The notes under the pieces: model-generated
The model's input: only the letters and a program-made list of their open reading frames with translations
What the model was told of the DNA's origin: nothing
Database searches by the model: none
Program-made: the position numbers and the translations under genes
Origin: Spirosoma sordidisoli
GTDB lineage: Bacteria > Bacteroidota > Bacteroidia > Cytophagales > Spirosomataceae
Length of the DNA: 64,000 bases
Assembly (NCBI RefSeq): GCF_004138325.1
Contig: NZ_SBLB01000014.1
Location: forward strand, 1-64,000
Direction: 5' to 3'
Shown here: positions 51,586 to 61,266 of the stretch, piece by piece
Numbering within the stretch: position 1 is the first letter of the stretch
How the letters are laid out: every line of letters starts with the position of its first letter

Positions 51586-52152
51586 CTATTCCGCAAATAA
51601 CCCAAGGATAACTCCGACAAAACCAAACAAGGCGACAACAAGGCCCAGAAAGAAAATCGAGCCGGGGGCGGTCAGCATGATGACCACACCGGCAACCAGT
51701 AGAATAGCACCCCCGATCAGTTTAATCCAGTTAGCCCTGGCTTTGGTTGTTCCACTGGGGGCCAACTGCCCGCTTTTCTTCTCACCCGTTTTTTTGACCA
51801 TTACCTTTTCAACCGTATTCAGTCTGTCGGCGGTATAGTTCCCTGAGAGAGTCGCCGTCGCTTGAGTTGAGGTCATCCATGTTTTCACCCGAGCCATATG
51901 CTTACTAAACGGTTTGTTCGGAATGAGTTTGTTGTTATTGCGGGCAACGAATTCAAGCTCTGAGGTACTTGTGTCAGCTTTTATAACCGGCCTTATCGAT
52001 GAGATAATAGCCTGAGTGAGGGGGGGCAGGGAAACTATGTGCGTATTGCGTGTCGTGAGCAGGTTAACAGGTGCCCGTTGAAAATAAGCTACAGGCCGAC
52101 TACAGGCAGAAAGAGCAGCGATCACAACTAATATACCAAGAGAATTTTTCAT
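51586..52152 (-). CDS. Small lipoprotein with C-terminal membrane segments
   Basis: A 188-residue protein with a lipobox (LVVIAALSACSRPV). A polar region with a basic linker leads to two C-terminal hydrophobic stretches: GGAILLVAGVVIMLTAPG and FLGLVVALFGFVGVILGLFA. Two such helices at the C-terminus of a lipoprotein are unusual. I do not recognise a family. The gene lies 66 bp downstream of the NRPS/PKS gene on the same strand. Confidence 0.6.
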   Translation of the reverse strand: MKNSLGILVVIAALSACSRPVAYFQRAPVNLLTTRNTHIVSLPPLTQAIISSIRPVIKADTSTSELEFVARNNNKLIPNKPFSKHMARVKTWMTSTQATATLSGNYTADRLNTVEKVMVKKTGEKKSGQLAPSGTTKARANWIKLIGGAILLVAGVVIMLTAPGSIFFLGLVVALFGFVGVILGLFAE

Positions 52153-52217
52153 AGAAACAGACTATTTTGATTGTTAAACTATTGACAGGTTGCTGGGCAG
52201 AGCCTTCCCACCGGTAG

Positions 52218-55200
52218 CTATTCTTTTGACAAAGTTTCAAGTTGCCGGTATTTTCCGGGTCGGTCCGGGTCTGTTACAAACCACCCAGGATTACCCTGCT
52301 GGTCCCGGCCTAGTCTGGCTCCCGGTATGGGCGGGTGATTCGCTTGATTATACACCTGTAGCAGATCAGAAATCAATGGCCCCTTAGGCTGTAAGTATTG
52401 AGCCTTCACTAATTCCTGGACACTATCGAGGAAGGCAGCAATGATCTGTTGAATATCGGCTTTGGTATGAGCCTCGGTCATGAAACAGGGGAAACCGTCC
52501 CAGATATGAATGCCTTTCTCCCGCATCAGTGTGAACAGGAGTTCGCCGTAGGGTACATCTTCGGTAAACTTCAGTTTCCAGAGTGATCCAAACTGAGCGA
52601 TCAGCATGGGTAGTTGTTGTTTGATAAAGGCTATATTCAGCGTGTCAGCCAATTGTTTTGCTTTGGCGGTCAAACGCTCCTGAAGCGCGGGACCTTGCTC
52701 CCGTAGGTATTGAAGCGACGCATGGGTGGCTGCCAGGGCTAAAGGGTGACGCACAAACGTACCGGCAAAAAACGTGATGTCGGCCTGCGGATACGAGTCG
52801 TCACCATACTGCCAGTATCCGCCATCCAGGGCATCCATAAACGCGGCCTTTCCCGCTACCACCCCAATGGGGAGGCCACCCCCTATTACTTTGCCATACG
52901 TCGCCAGATCCGCTTTAACACCAAATAGGGCCTGCGCTCCGCCCGGATGCATCCGAAAACCGGTTATCACTTCGTCGAAGACTAAAGCCGTTCCCGAAGC
53001 TTCGGTAATGGCCCGCACCTGTTTCAGAAAATCAACGGGCTGAAATTCGGGCCGTCGGCTCTGCACGGGTTCAACCAGCACAGCGGCCAGTTCCGAGGCT
53101 CTTTGGCGAATAATTTGCAGACTTTCATCGGTGCCATAGTCCAGAATCAACACGTTCTGGACCGCTTCGGCAGGAATACCCAGGGCCGCCGGATACGATT
53201 GGCGATTGGCACTACCCCGGCTGATTACTTCATCGAAAATGCCGTGATACGAGCCAGCAAAGGTAATTACCAGCGAACGCCCCGTTACAGTGCGGGCCAT
53301 GCGTAGCGCACCCAGCACAGCCTCTGAACCCGTGTTGCACAAAGCCGCCCGGTCGAAGCCGGTAAATTCGCAAATCATTCGGGCAACCGCACCGGCGAGC
53401 TTGTGCTGCGGCCCCAGTTCGTAGCCCATCTCGATCTGATCGTGCAGAACCGTTTTCAGCAAGTCAGGCTGATAGCCAAACAGGGTTGACCCAAACCCGT
53501 TCAGCGCGTCGATGTATTCATTACCGTCAATGTCCCACAACCGGCTTCCCTTCGACCGTTCTACCACAATCGGATAAACCAACTCCTTAGTCAGCGGCTT
53601 GAATCCTGTTACAGCGCGGGGATCAGCCATCCACCGCCGGTTTTCCTGTGCGTAGGCTTTGCTGGCGGCTGTCTTCTGGGTGTAGCGTTGGGTAAGTTTT
53701 GCCAAAAACGGTTGCTGCACATCGCTGAGAGAAGTTGCCTGACGTTCGATACGCGCTCCGGCTCCGAACGCCTGTCGGACCGGAGGGGCCTCAGCTACCG
53801 GTAGCAACGCTTTTCGGGGTGTTGCGGTAGCCGAAGGCACCGGGTCGGTAACTACCTCCATCGGCTGCGGTGCCGGGTTAACCCGCCCGGTGGGTTGCTG
53901 CCGGGCGGCTGACGGCTCCTGACCGCGCAAAACGGCCAGTTGTTCCGCCATAATCTGTAGTTGTCGCTCAAACAGGTCAATGACCGGGTCAGTAGGGTCA
54001 GTCTGTCCGGTTGGCCGGTTCGGAAGCGGTTCTGCTGCGTTCGAGGGTGTACGCTGAGGAGCGGTTGGTGATAGGGCGATTGGTAATGGAACGGAGGGCG
54101 TTGGCGAAGTAACCGGAGCCGACGGCTGAAACGCACCGGCGGGCAGCTCCCGATCTAAAAAATCAACTAAGGCTTCAATGGAATTGTAGGCACTGTTCAA
54201 CTGCCGGAACGAAATGGGTAAATCAAACTTCTTGCGAAGGTTATAGGAAAACTGAGTTAGTGCTAAGGAATCAAGCCCCAACTCTAAAAAGTTCAGTGAC
54301 AATGCCTTGTCATCCAACTGGATGCCTGCCGTGTCGTTCAGTAATTGCCGAACGAGGGTTATCAATTCATTTCGACGCATAATAGGTATGGTAATTGGTT
54401 CTTCAACAGGGGGTGGGAGATTTGGTAGTTCCACTACACCAACGTCCGGGTTCTTAAATACCTGCTGGGGTGGGTCCACCCAGCAGCGTGTCCGGTCAAA
54501 AGCATACGTGGGCAAGGTTACTTTCTGGTGGGGTTGGCCCGTCTGAAAAGCCGACCAGTTTGGGTTGATCCCTTTAACCCAGAGTTGCCCTAACGCATTC
54601 AGTATAGATTCGTACTCGCTTCGGCTGTCTTTAAGCGTATCTAAGCTCATTACCACATCAATCGGTCGCGGCATGGCCTGCTGACGGGCCAGGGTGGCGG
54701 TAACACTACCCGGCCCCGCTTCTAATAGGAGTGGGCTTTTCAACGTGAGTACCGTTTCCAACGCATCCGCAAACCGAACGGTAGCCCGCATATGGGTGGC
54801 CCAATAACCGGGATTTGTGGCTTCGGCATCGGTGAGCCAGGTACCGCTCACGGTGGATACAATTGTCTTTTGGGGTCGCTGCAACGCTATCTTCCGCACC
54901 CTGTTTTCAAATTCACCCACAATTGGTTCCATCATGGCTGAGTGGAAGGCATGGCTGGTTTCGAGAAGCCGGTTGGCAATACCCCTCTCGTTTAACTGTC
55001 CAGCAAACAGGGTAACCGCGTCGCTGGGTCCGGCCACCACGCACAACTGACGACTGTTGACCGCTGCCAGCGATAGAGTGGGGGGCAATATGGCCGAAAC
55101 GGCTTCGGCATCGAGCCGTACCGATAGCATACTTCCTGCTGGCAGATCACTGATTAGTTGGCCACGGACTGCGATCAGGGCCAGTACGTCCGACAAGGTG

Positions 55201-58200
55201 AAAACCCCGGCCAGATGAGCCGCTACGAACTCACCAATGCTATGGCCACAATAAACTGTTGGCTCGATTCCCCAGCTTTGCCAGAGCCGGGCCAGGGCAT
55301 ATTCCGTTACAAACAACGCGGGCTGGGTGTAGCGCGTGTTTCTAAGCCGGTTGGTTGCGTCCACATCGACGGAATCGGGATAGAGCACCTGCCGAATATC
55401 AAGGCCGAGATGAGCGATCAGTTTATCCGCACAGGTGTCAACGGCCTGCCGATACACCGATTCGTTTTCGTATAGTTCCCGGCCCATGTTAAGATACTGC
55501 GTCCCCTGACCCGGAAACAGCATGACAAAGGAACCGACCTCGGTGGAGCCGGGTGGTTGTGATGCCGCATTTCCGTCCGAAAAGGCGTTGGTCGTTTGCG
55601 GAGTGGCCGGGGCCAATAACGCCTGCATGAGTTCGGGCTGGCTACGAGCCAGTACGAACCGACGGTGAGCAAAAATGGGCTGGCGGTTCTGAAGCGTATA
55701 GGCTACATCGGCAATTGTCTGGTCTGGATACTGGCCAAGATGCCCGGCCAGATGAGCCGCATAGGTTGTCAGACTTTGCCGGGATTTGGCCGACCACACT
55801 ACCAGGTTAACAGATCGCTGCGCGGCTGATGGGCTTACGACCTCGATCTTCCCGGCGGGGTGATATTCCTCCAGCACGACATGAACGTTGGTGCCGCCAA
55901 CGCCAAATGAACTGACTCCCGCCCGGCGCGGTCCCGATGAGACCCAGTCGCGGTGGGTGTCGTTCACGTAAAAAGGGCTGCCAGCAAAATCAATAATCGG
56001 ATTGGGTGCGTTGAAACCAAGCGATGCGGGCAGTTGCCGGTGGTGCAGAGCCAGCGTCGTTTTAATCAGCCCCGCCACGCCCGCTGCCGCCGTTAGATGC
56101 CCCAGGTTGCTTTTAATGGAACCCAGCGCACAGAACTGTTTTTTCGACACGCCACCGAACGCCATCGTTAGGCCCTCCACTTCGATAGGGTCGCCCAACG
56201 GGGTCGCCGTGCCGTGGGCTTCCACATAGCTTATCGTAGAGGGATCAATTTGGGCATCAGCCAGGGCCATTCGGATAGCCCCGGCCTGTCCTTCGGCGTT
56301 GGGAGCCGTAAAACTGCCCTTACCGCTCCCGTCGTTGTTAACGCCCACCCCTTTAATGATCCCGTAAATAGTATCGCCATCGCGTTCGGCGGCTGACCGG
56401 GCTTTTAGCAGCACCACCCCCGCACCATCACTGAACACGGTTCCGGTAGCACTGGCATCGAACGGCCGGCAATGTCCATCCTGACTCAGCATGGCCCCTT
56501 CTTCGTACAGATGCCCACTATAAATGGGTGCCGTAACGCTGGCTCCGCCCGCCAGTGCCAACGCACAATGGCCCAGCCGAATGCTATCGACCGCCTGGGC
56601 AACCGCCAGCAGCGAGGTAGAACAGGCCGAATAAACACTAACGGCTGGCCCGCCCAGATTTAGTTGATAAGCCGTTCGGGAGGCTATAAAGTCCTTTTCG
56701 TTGACCGTCATGGCCTGAAAACTCCCCACCTGGCGAACGACTTCAGTGTTGGGCAGTACATTGTTGAGGTAGTACGTATTGTTGCCACAACCCGCCCAAA
56801 CCCCGATGCTTCCCCCGTACTGATTCGGCAAATAACCCGCCTGTTCGAGCGCTTCCCAGGCAATCTCCAGAAAAACGCGCTGTTGCGGGTCCATGACCTC
56901 GGCCAGTTTCGGGCTTAGGCCAAAAAAGCCCGCATCAAATTGGTAAGCCTCGGCCAGAATTCCTCTGGCTTTCACGTACTGTGGGTCCCGGATTAAGTCG
57001 TCGGGCAATGAAGGATCTAACTCGTCGGGCGTAAAGAAGCGAATCGTTTCCTGACCTGTCCGTAATATTTCCCACAGGGCCTCAACCGTATTGGCGCCCG
57101 GAAAACGACCGGCCATGCCAATAATCGCCACATCGTCGGTATCAGCCCGTGCCGCATTTTTTCGACCAGGAGGGAATGAATCCAGGGCTCGCCCGTCCAC
57201 ATAATCGGCCAGGGACCGTACCGTAGGAAACTGATAGAGCTTCGTGACGGGAATCTCGAACCCATAGGTTTTCTTCAGGGCCGCTACGGTGCGGGCCGCC
57301 AAGAGTGAGTTACCGCCTGACTCAAAAAAATTATCGGTGACATCCATCCGGTTGAGTGCCAGCACCTCCCGCCAAACAGCCAGCAGCTTTTCCTCGGTGG
57401 AATTGCCCGGCATCAGGAATGTGTTTACCAACGAGTCTGCCGATTCAGGATCAGGTAACGCCCGCCGGTCAACCTTGCCGTTAGGGGTCAGCGGAACCAG
57501 GTCGATGGAAACCCATACCGCAGGCACCATGTAATCCGGCAGGCGACTATTCAGAAAATGGATGAGGGCCGATTTCTCGAAGGGGCCATCCATGACCACA
57601 TAGCCCACTAACCGAACGTCGGCATCACCGTAGGTTTTAGCGACGACAACGGCCTGTTTTACGCTGGGATATTGCTGAAGGGTTTGCTCAATTTCGCCCA
57701 ACTCAATGCGGAATCCCCGAATTTTAACCTGCGCGTCAATACGGCCCAGGTACTCCAGTTCGCCCTGCGGTAACAGCCGCACCAAATCGCCACTGCGGTA
57801 AAGCCGGTGGGACACGGGGTGGGTTAGGTCGTCGGTCTGATCCGACAACGGGTTTGGCATAAATCGCTGCGCGGTTAGTTCCGGCTGGTTCAGATAACCC
57901 CTCGCCAGTCCCGCGCCACCCACGTATAGCTCACCCGTTTCGCCAACGGCTACCGGTCGTTGCTGTTCGTCCAGGACGTGCGTAGTCAGCGTTGAAATGG
58001 ACCGACCAATCAGACTACTCGATTGGGCAAGATGTTCTCCCCGGAGGGCCAGGTAGGTTACGTGTACGGTGGTTTCGGTAATGCCGTACATATTGACGAG
58101 CTGACAAGTTGGGAATGCCTCTTGCCAGGGGCGAAGTTTTCCCGGATGCAGGGCCTCACCACCAAAAATGACGTATCGAACCGATAACGGAACTGACCGC

Positions 58201-59057
58201 CCCACAATATGCTCCTGCAATACATAAAACGCGGACGGTGTTTGATTAAGCACCGTGACGCGGTGCGTAGCAAGCAACGCGCCATACAGGTGAGCGTCTT
58301 TGGCGATGTGCTTAGGCACGATAATAAGCCGCCCCCCAAACAGCAACGCGCCGTACATTTCCCAGACGGAGAAATCGAAACAGAACGAGTGAAACATCGT
58401 CCAGACATCCCGTTCGCTGAAATCAAAAAGCGACGCGTTCATCTTCATTAGACTGACTACATTGGCGTGTTCGATCATTACGCCCTTTGGTCTGCCCGTC
58501 GATCCTGATGTGTAGATGATATAGGCTAACTGGCGGGGTGTCGGTGGCTCTGATACAGCTTCAATGAATTCACTGTTAATGACCGATGCATCCCGATCAA
58601 GGCACACGAGGGTTCGGGTCGCTGGTTGCTTCAATCCCTCGGTCGGATGGGCTGGTTCGGCTTCCAGTTTGGGGCGCGCAATGCCATCGGTAACAACTAC
58701 CGTTGCGTTCAAATCAGCAAGGATATACTCGATTCGGTCAGCCGGATAATCCGGGTCAATGGGTACGTAAGCTCCCCCCGCTTTAAGAATTCCCAATAGC
58801 CCCACAATCATGGCGATGGAACGGTCCAGGCAAATAGGAACCAGGGTTTCCGGCTTTACGCCCTGTTTTCGGAGGTAGTGCGCCAACTGGTTCGATTGCT
58901 GGTCCAGTTCAGCGTAGGTTAGTTGGCTGTCAGCACACACGACGGCCACTTGATCGGGTGTCTGGCGGGCCTGATCCACAAATAGGTCAACTAATGTTTT
59001 GTCCGTTGGGTACAGCGGTTCGGCCAGATTCGGTGAGGCTTGAGTCGGTTTGTTCAT
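52218..59057 (-). CDS. Hybrid NRPS-PKS: A-PCP-KS-AT-ACP-aminotransferase
   Basis: A 2279-residue multidomain enzyme from ATG 59057. In order: adenylation domain (about 20-540; YTSGSTGRPKG), carrier domain (GGNSL near 582), ketosynthase (about 640-1070; Cys near 812 in SACSTS, EAHGT, KSNLGH), acyltransferase (about 1180-1480; GHSIGE near 1272 and SHAFH, fitting malonyl), acyl carrier (LGLDSL near 1594), a Pro-rich linker, and a PLP aminotransferase (about 1810-2230; Lys near 2056 in ATYGKVIGGG). The end (PGARLGRDQQGNPGW) is a linker usually leading to another domain, but a stop follows. There is no condensation, ketoreductase or thioesterase domain. Adenylation pocket residues read by eye D-F-W-N-I-G-M-V-H, a threonine code. 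A phosphopantetheinyl transferase is not in the window. Confidence 0.92.
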   Translation of the reverse strand: MNKPTQASPNLAEPLYPTDKTLVDLFVDQARQTPDQVAVVCADSQLTYAELDQQSNQLAHYLRKQGVKPETLVPICLDRSIAMIVGLLGILKAGGAYVPIDPDYPADRIEYILADLNATVVVTDGIARPKLEAEPAHPTEGLKQPATRTLVCLDRDASVINSEFIEAVSEPPTPRQLAYIIYTSGSTGRPKGVMIEHANVVSLMKMNASLFDFSERDVWTMFHSFCFDFSVWEMYGALLFGGRLIIVPKHIAKDAHLYGALLATHRVTVLNQTPSAFYVLQEHIVGRSVPLSVRYVIFGGEALHPGKLRPWQEAFPTCQLVNMYGITETTVHVTYLALRGEHLAQSSSLIGRSISTLTTHVLDEQQRPVAVGETGELYVGGAGLARGYLNQPELTAQRFMPNPLSDQTDDLTHPVSHRLYRSGDLVRLLPQGELEYLGRIDAQVKIRGFRIELGEIEQTLQQYPSVKQAVVVAKTYGDADVRLVGYVVMDGPFEKSALIHFLNSRLPDYMVPAVWVSIDLVPLTPNGKVDRRALPDPESADSLVNTFLMPGNSTEEKLLAVWREVLALNRMDVTDNFFESGGNSLLAARTVAALKKTYGFEIPVTKLYQFPTVRSLADYVDGRALDSFPPGRKNAARADTDDVAIIGMAGRFPGANTVEALWEILRTGQETIRFFTPDELDPSLPDDLIRDPQYVKARGILAEAYQFDAGFFGLSPKLAEVMDPQQRVFLEIAWEALEQAGYLPNQYGGSIGVWAGCGNNTYYLNNVLPNTEVVRQVGSFQAMTVNEKDFIASRTAYQLNLGGPAVSVYSACSTSLLAVAQAVDSIRLGHCALALAGGASVTAPIYSGHLYEEGAMLSQDGHCRPFDASATGTVFSDGAGVVLLKARSAAERDGDTIYGIIKGVGVNNDGSGKGSFTAPNAEGQAGAIRMALADAQIDPSTISYVEAHGTATPLGDPIEVEGLTMAFGGVSKKQFCALGSIKSNLGHLTAAAGVAGLIKTTLALHHRQLPASLGFNAPNPIIDFAGSPFYVNDTHRDWVSSGPRRAGVSSFGVGGTNVHVVLEEYHPAGKIEVVSPSAAQRSVNLVVWSAKSRQSLTTYAAHLAGHLGQYPDQTIADVAYTLQNRQPIFAHRRFVLARSQPELMQALLAPATPQTTNAFSDGNAASQPPGSTEVGSFVMLFPGQGTQYLNMGRELYENESVYRQAVDTCADKLIAHLGLDIRQVLYPDSVDVDATNRLRNTRYTQPALFVTEYALARLWQSWGIEPTVYCGHSIGEFVAAHLAGVFTLSDVLALIAVRGQLISDLPAGSMLSVRLDAEAVSAILPPTLSLAAVNSRQLCVVAGPSDAVTLFAGQLNERGIANRLLETSHAFHSAMMEPIVGEFENRVRKIALQRPQKTIVSTVSGTWLTDAEATNPGYWATHMRATVRFADALETVLTLKSPLLLEAGPGSVTATLARQQAMPRPIDVVMSLDTLKDSRSEYESILNALGQLWVKGINPNWSAFQTGQPHQKVTLPTYAFDRTRCWVDPPQQVFKNPDVGVVELPNLPPPVEEPITIPIMRRNELITLVRQLLNDTAGIQLDDKALSLNFLELGLDSLALTQFSYNLRKKFDLPISFRQLNSAYNSIEALVDFLDRELPAGAFQPSAPVTSPTPSVPLPIALSPTAPQRTPSNAAEPLPNRPTGQTDPTDPVIDLFERQLQIMAEQLAVLRGQEPSAARQQPTGRVNPAPQPMEVVTDPVPSATATPRKALLPVAEAPPVRQAFGAGARIERQATSLSDVQQPFLAKLTQRYTQKTAASKAYAQENRRWMADPRAVTGFKPLTKELVYPIVVERSKGSRLWDIDGNEYIDALNGFGSTLFGYQPDLLKTVLHDQIEMGYELGPQHKLAGAVARMICEFTGFDRAALCNTGSEAVLGALRMARTVTGRSLVITFAGSYHGIFDEVISRGSANRQSYPAALGIPAEAVQNVLILDYGTDESLQIIRQRASELAAVLVEPVQSRRPEFQPVDFLKQVRAITEASGTALVFDEVITGFRMHPGGAQALFGVKADLATYGKVIGGGLPIGVVAGKAAFMDALDGGYWQYGDDSYPQADITFFAGTFVRHPLALAATHASLQYLREQGPALQERLTAKAKQLADTLNIAFIKQQLPMLIAQFGSLWKLKFTEDVPYGELLFTLMREKGIHIWDGFPCFMTEAHTKADIQQIIAAFLDSVQELVKAQYLQPKGPLISDLLQVYNQANHPPIPGARLGRDQQGNPGWFVTDPDRPGKYRQLETLSKE

Positions 59058-59063
59058 GTTCAA

Positions 59064-59609
59064 TTAGAGAAGTTCATTCCTATCAGCCAGCCAATCGCTC
59101 GACAGGTACGCATAGAGGACGGTATCCATCAACACATTATTTTTAACGACACTGTCCCGGAGTAACCCTTCCCGACGAAAGCCGGCCTTTTCAAGTACCT
59201 TGATCGAGGCCGCATTGTGCGCCATTGGCTGCGCGTAAAGCCGGGTAAGCCTAAATTGCGCGAACGCATAGTCGATCATGGCCCTCAAGGCTGCCGACAC
59301 AATCCCACGTCCCCAGTGCGCCTGTCCAAGCCAGTACCAAAGTTCGGCTGAAAACCGGTCAATGTCGTCGCCGATTCGTAGGCCAATATTGCCTACGGCT
59401 TCTCCGCCTACGTCAATAGCAAAGTTGGTTTCCAGTTCAGGGTCAACGACGTATTGTATCCACCGCTGGGCATCGGGTTGGGTATATGGGTGAGGGAAGC
59501 TATCGCGGAGATGAAGCCAGATGGCTTTATTGTTGGCGTGCTGAGGCAGGTGATCTTCATCGCCGTATTGCCACGAGCGGATCAGACAGGGGCCACAATC
59601 AATTTTCAT
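59064..59609 (-). CDS. GNAT-family acetyltransferase (RimJ/RimL-like)
   Basis: A 181-residue protein from ATG 59609: MKIDCGPCLIRSWQYGDEDH, then FAIDVGGEAVGNIGLR, YWLGQAHWGRGIVSAALRAM (acetyl-CoA loop QxHWGRG) and NAASIKVLEKAGFRREGLLR. This is a typical RimJ/RimL N-acetyltransferase. It ends 6 bp before the NRPS-PKS start, so both are one transcript, and it may acetylate an amino group of the product or give self-protection. ATG 59651 is a possible but poorer start. Confidence 0.85.
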   Translation of the reverse strand: MKIDCGPCLIRSWQYGDEDHLPQHANNKAIWLHLRDSFPHPYTQPDAQRWIQYVVDPELETNFAIDVGGEAVGNIGLRIGDDIDRFSAELWYWLGQAHWGRGIVSAALRAMIDYAFAQFRLTRLYAQPMAHNAASIKVLEKAGFRREGLLRDSVVKNNVLMDTVLYAYLSSDWLADRNELL

Positions 59610-59761
59610 GGGTTGAGGTATAAAGAAGAAGCAGACTCTACATATTAACATCGACTAATTAGAGCCACTGTTTTGACGGTAGAAACGGGAGTTGTCACCA
59701 AGTAAACAATACCAAGATTTCGCTGGATTTATGTAAAATATTTGGATTTCGTTAAAAACAC

Positions 59762-59804
59762 GAGCGACAGGAGCGTAACCCACATAAGGTTACTCCTGTC
59801 GCTC
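59762..59804 (-). terminator. Terminator between the DUF305 gene and the GNAT-NRPS operon
   Basis: A 17-bp stem with a 2-nt bulge, GAGCGACAGGAG / CTCCTGTCGCTC plus TAACC / GGTTA, and a 7-nt loop lies between the 59827 stop and 59609. On the minus strand it follows the DUF305 gene and protects the downstream operon from read-through. Confidence 0.75.
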
Positions 59805-59826
59805 TTATAAAAAACGTCTGCTTTCG

Positions 59827-60411
59827 TTACCGGGAGGCAATCTGAGCTTCGAGTTTTTTAAGTTCGGCGACCTCTTTTGTCTGAGCCTGAATGACTTTCC
59901 GAGCCATCATTTTCATCTTCTCCGTTTTTCCCTCCTTTAAAAAAGCGTTGGCCATGTCGATGCCCTGCTGATGGTGCTGTGCCATCATACTGGCAAAATC
60001 GTGATCCACATTGCCGTTCATCGAATGGCTGCCACCGTGCATAATTTCCATACCTTTCTGCCCCAATTTTGAGGAAGACATTTGGGGCTTGTGGCTGCTG
60101 ATGAACTGCGTCAGCTCCTTAATTTCGTTCTGATTAGCCGTTTTGATTTTACCCGCTAAGGCTTTTACCTGTGCGTTTTTGCCCTGCCTGATTTCCATCT
60201 CCGACATCTCTACTGCCGATTGGTGGTGCATTTTAAGCATCATGGCAAAATCATGGTCGGGGTCGCCGGTCATCTTCATGCTCATCATCTGATTCATGCC
60301 GGATTGCATGGCCTTCATCATCCCGTTGCTGGCCGACTGCTGGGCCAATGTTGGTTGAGCGAGTAGTAGAGCCGCACTGAGTGAGACCACGGTGAACAGT
60401 TTGTTTTTCAT
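59827..60411 (-). CDS. Exported DUF305 protein with two DUF305 units
   Basis: A 194-residue protein from ATG 60411 with a signal peptide (FTVVSLSAALLLAQPTLAQQ). Two DUF305 units are visible: GDPDHDFAMMLKMHHQSAVEM and VDHDFASMMAQHHQQGIDMA. Between and around them are Met-rich segments (SGMNQMMSMKMTG; MEIMHGGSHSMNG). Both His pairs (MHHQ, QHHQ) probably bind metal, perhaps copper. The longer frame adds four residues (MPIR) upstream. It is 86 bp downstream of another DUF305 gene and may be co-transcribed. Confidence 0.85.
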   Translation of the reverse strand: MKNKLFTVVSLSAALLLAQPTLAQQSASNGMMKAMQSGMNQMMSMKMTGDPDHDFAMMLKMHHQSAVEMSEMEIRQGKNAQVKALAGKIKTANQNEIKELTQFISSHKPQMSSSKLGQKGMEIMHGGSHSMNGNVDHDFASMMAQHHQQGIDMANAFLKEGKTEKMKMMARKVIQAQTKEVAELKKLEAQIASR

Positions 60412-60497
60412 ACGTATTGGCAACTTGATTAATTGAGAAATGACAAAACCGCCAACACGCGCTTTTAGGCAGTATCGGCGGCAGAATGTCGATAGAA

Positions 60498-61211
60498 TTA
60501 TTTAAGTTCTGCGTTCGGTATGCCATGTTTATTAGCAAACGCAGCTAATTCCTTGAGGGCACTGGCCTGCTCCGTAATGATAATACTGGCCTCATCGGTC
60601 GGTGCTTTATCATTGCCGTACTTAAATTGAAGCGTGGCCATTGCGATAGCCCCCTTGTGATGCTCAATCAACCGGCGCACAAAATCAACGTCCACATCGG
60701 CGGTGTTCGGAACCTTTGCATAGGCCTGAATCATCTGCTTCATGGCTGTTTTCATCTCCTTTTTGAACTGCTTATAAACGTTGGCATCTATCTTTTCGGG
60801 CGCGGGATGTCCGTTCAAAAACGATTGCAGACGTGTCTGGCTTTCCTTGTCGCCCTTAATGGCCATATCGGCCAGTTTCTTCGCTTCAGCGTGTTTGCCA
60901 TACTGATTTTCAGCGGTTCCCAGATCAATGCTTCCCTGGTGGTGCATCTTCATCATCATGGCGAAGTCCATGTCCGGGTCGCCCGTCATGTCCATGTTTT
61001 CCATATCGCGCATCATCTGCCCCAGTACCCGGTCCGATTCCCGGTCAAATGCTTGGTCGTTGGGATCATTCGATGAGGTCCGCGCACTGGCTTCCGTCAG
61101 GATTTCGGGTTCAATAGCTTCACTGCTATTCTTGTCGCACCCCGTCAGGGTGAGGGCCATAGCTAATGCCAGCCCGGTCAGGTTGGTTGCTGATAAAAAG
61201 TTCTTTTTCAT
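60498..61211 (-). CDS. Lipoprotein-like DUF305 protein, probable copper-regulon member
   Basis: A 237-residue protein from ATG 61211 with a lipobox-like signal (LALAMALTLTGCDKNSSEA). The first DUF305 unit has DPDMDFAMMMKMHHQGSIDL, the second VDVDFVRRLIEHHKGAIAMA. Helical segments (AKKLADMAIKGDKESQTRLQ) lie between. It is preceded by a bipartite motif on the minus strand, so it probably belongs to the copper regulon although it is 13 kb away from the others. The tandem gene at 59827 is likely in the same unit. Confidence 0.82.
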   Translation of the reverse strand: MKKNFLSATNLTGLALAMALTLTGCDKNSSEAIEPEILTEASARTSSNDPNDQAFDRESDRVLGQMMRDMENMDMTGDPDMDFAMMMKMHHQGSIDLGTAENQYGKHAEAKKLADMAIKGDKESQTRLQSFLNGHPAPEKIDANVYKQFKKEMKTAMKQMIQAYAKVPNTADVDVDFVRRLIEHHKGAIAMATLQFKYGNDKAPTDEASIIITEQASALKELAAFANKHGIPNAELK

Positions 61212-61266
61212 GCTGTTGAGTAATGTGATTTTACCCCTGTATAACTGTGGGTAGTTTGTAAAGGTT

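Noticed and set aside
59700-59750. A pair resembling the copper motif (ATTTTACATA and ATCTTGGTAT, minus strand, 21 bp apart) before the GNAT-NRPS operon
   Set aside because: Both half-sites miss conserved bases (8 and 7 of 10) and the DNA is AT-rich, with no TAnnTTTG box. It is interesting only if a matrix scan scores it well.
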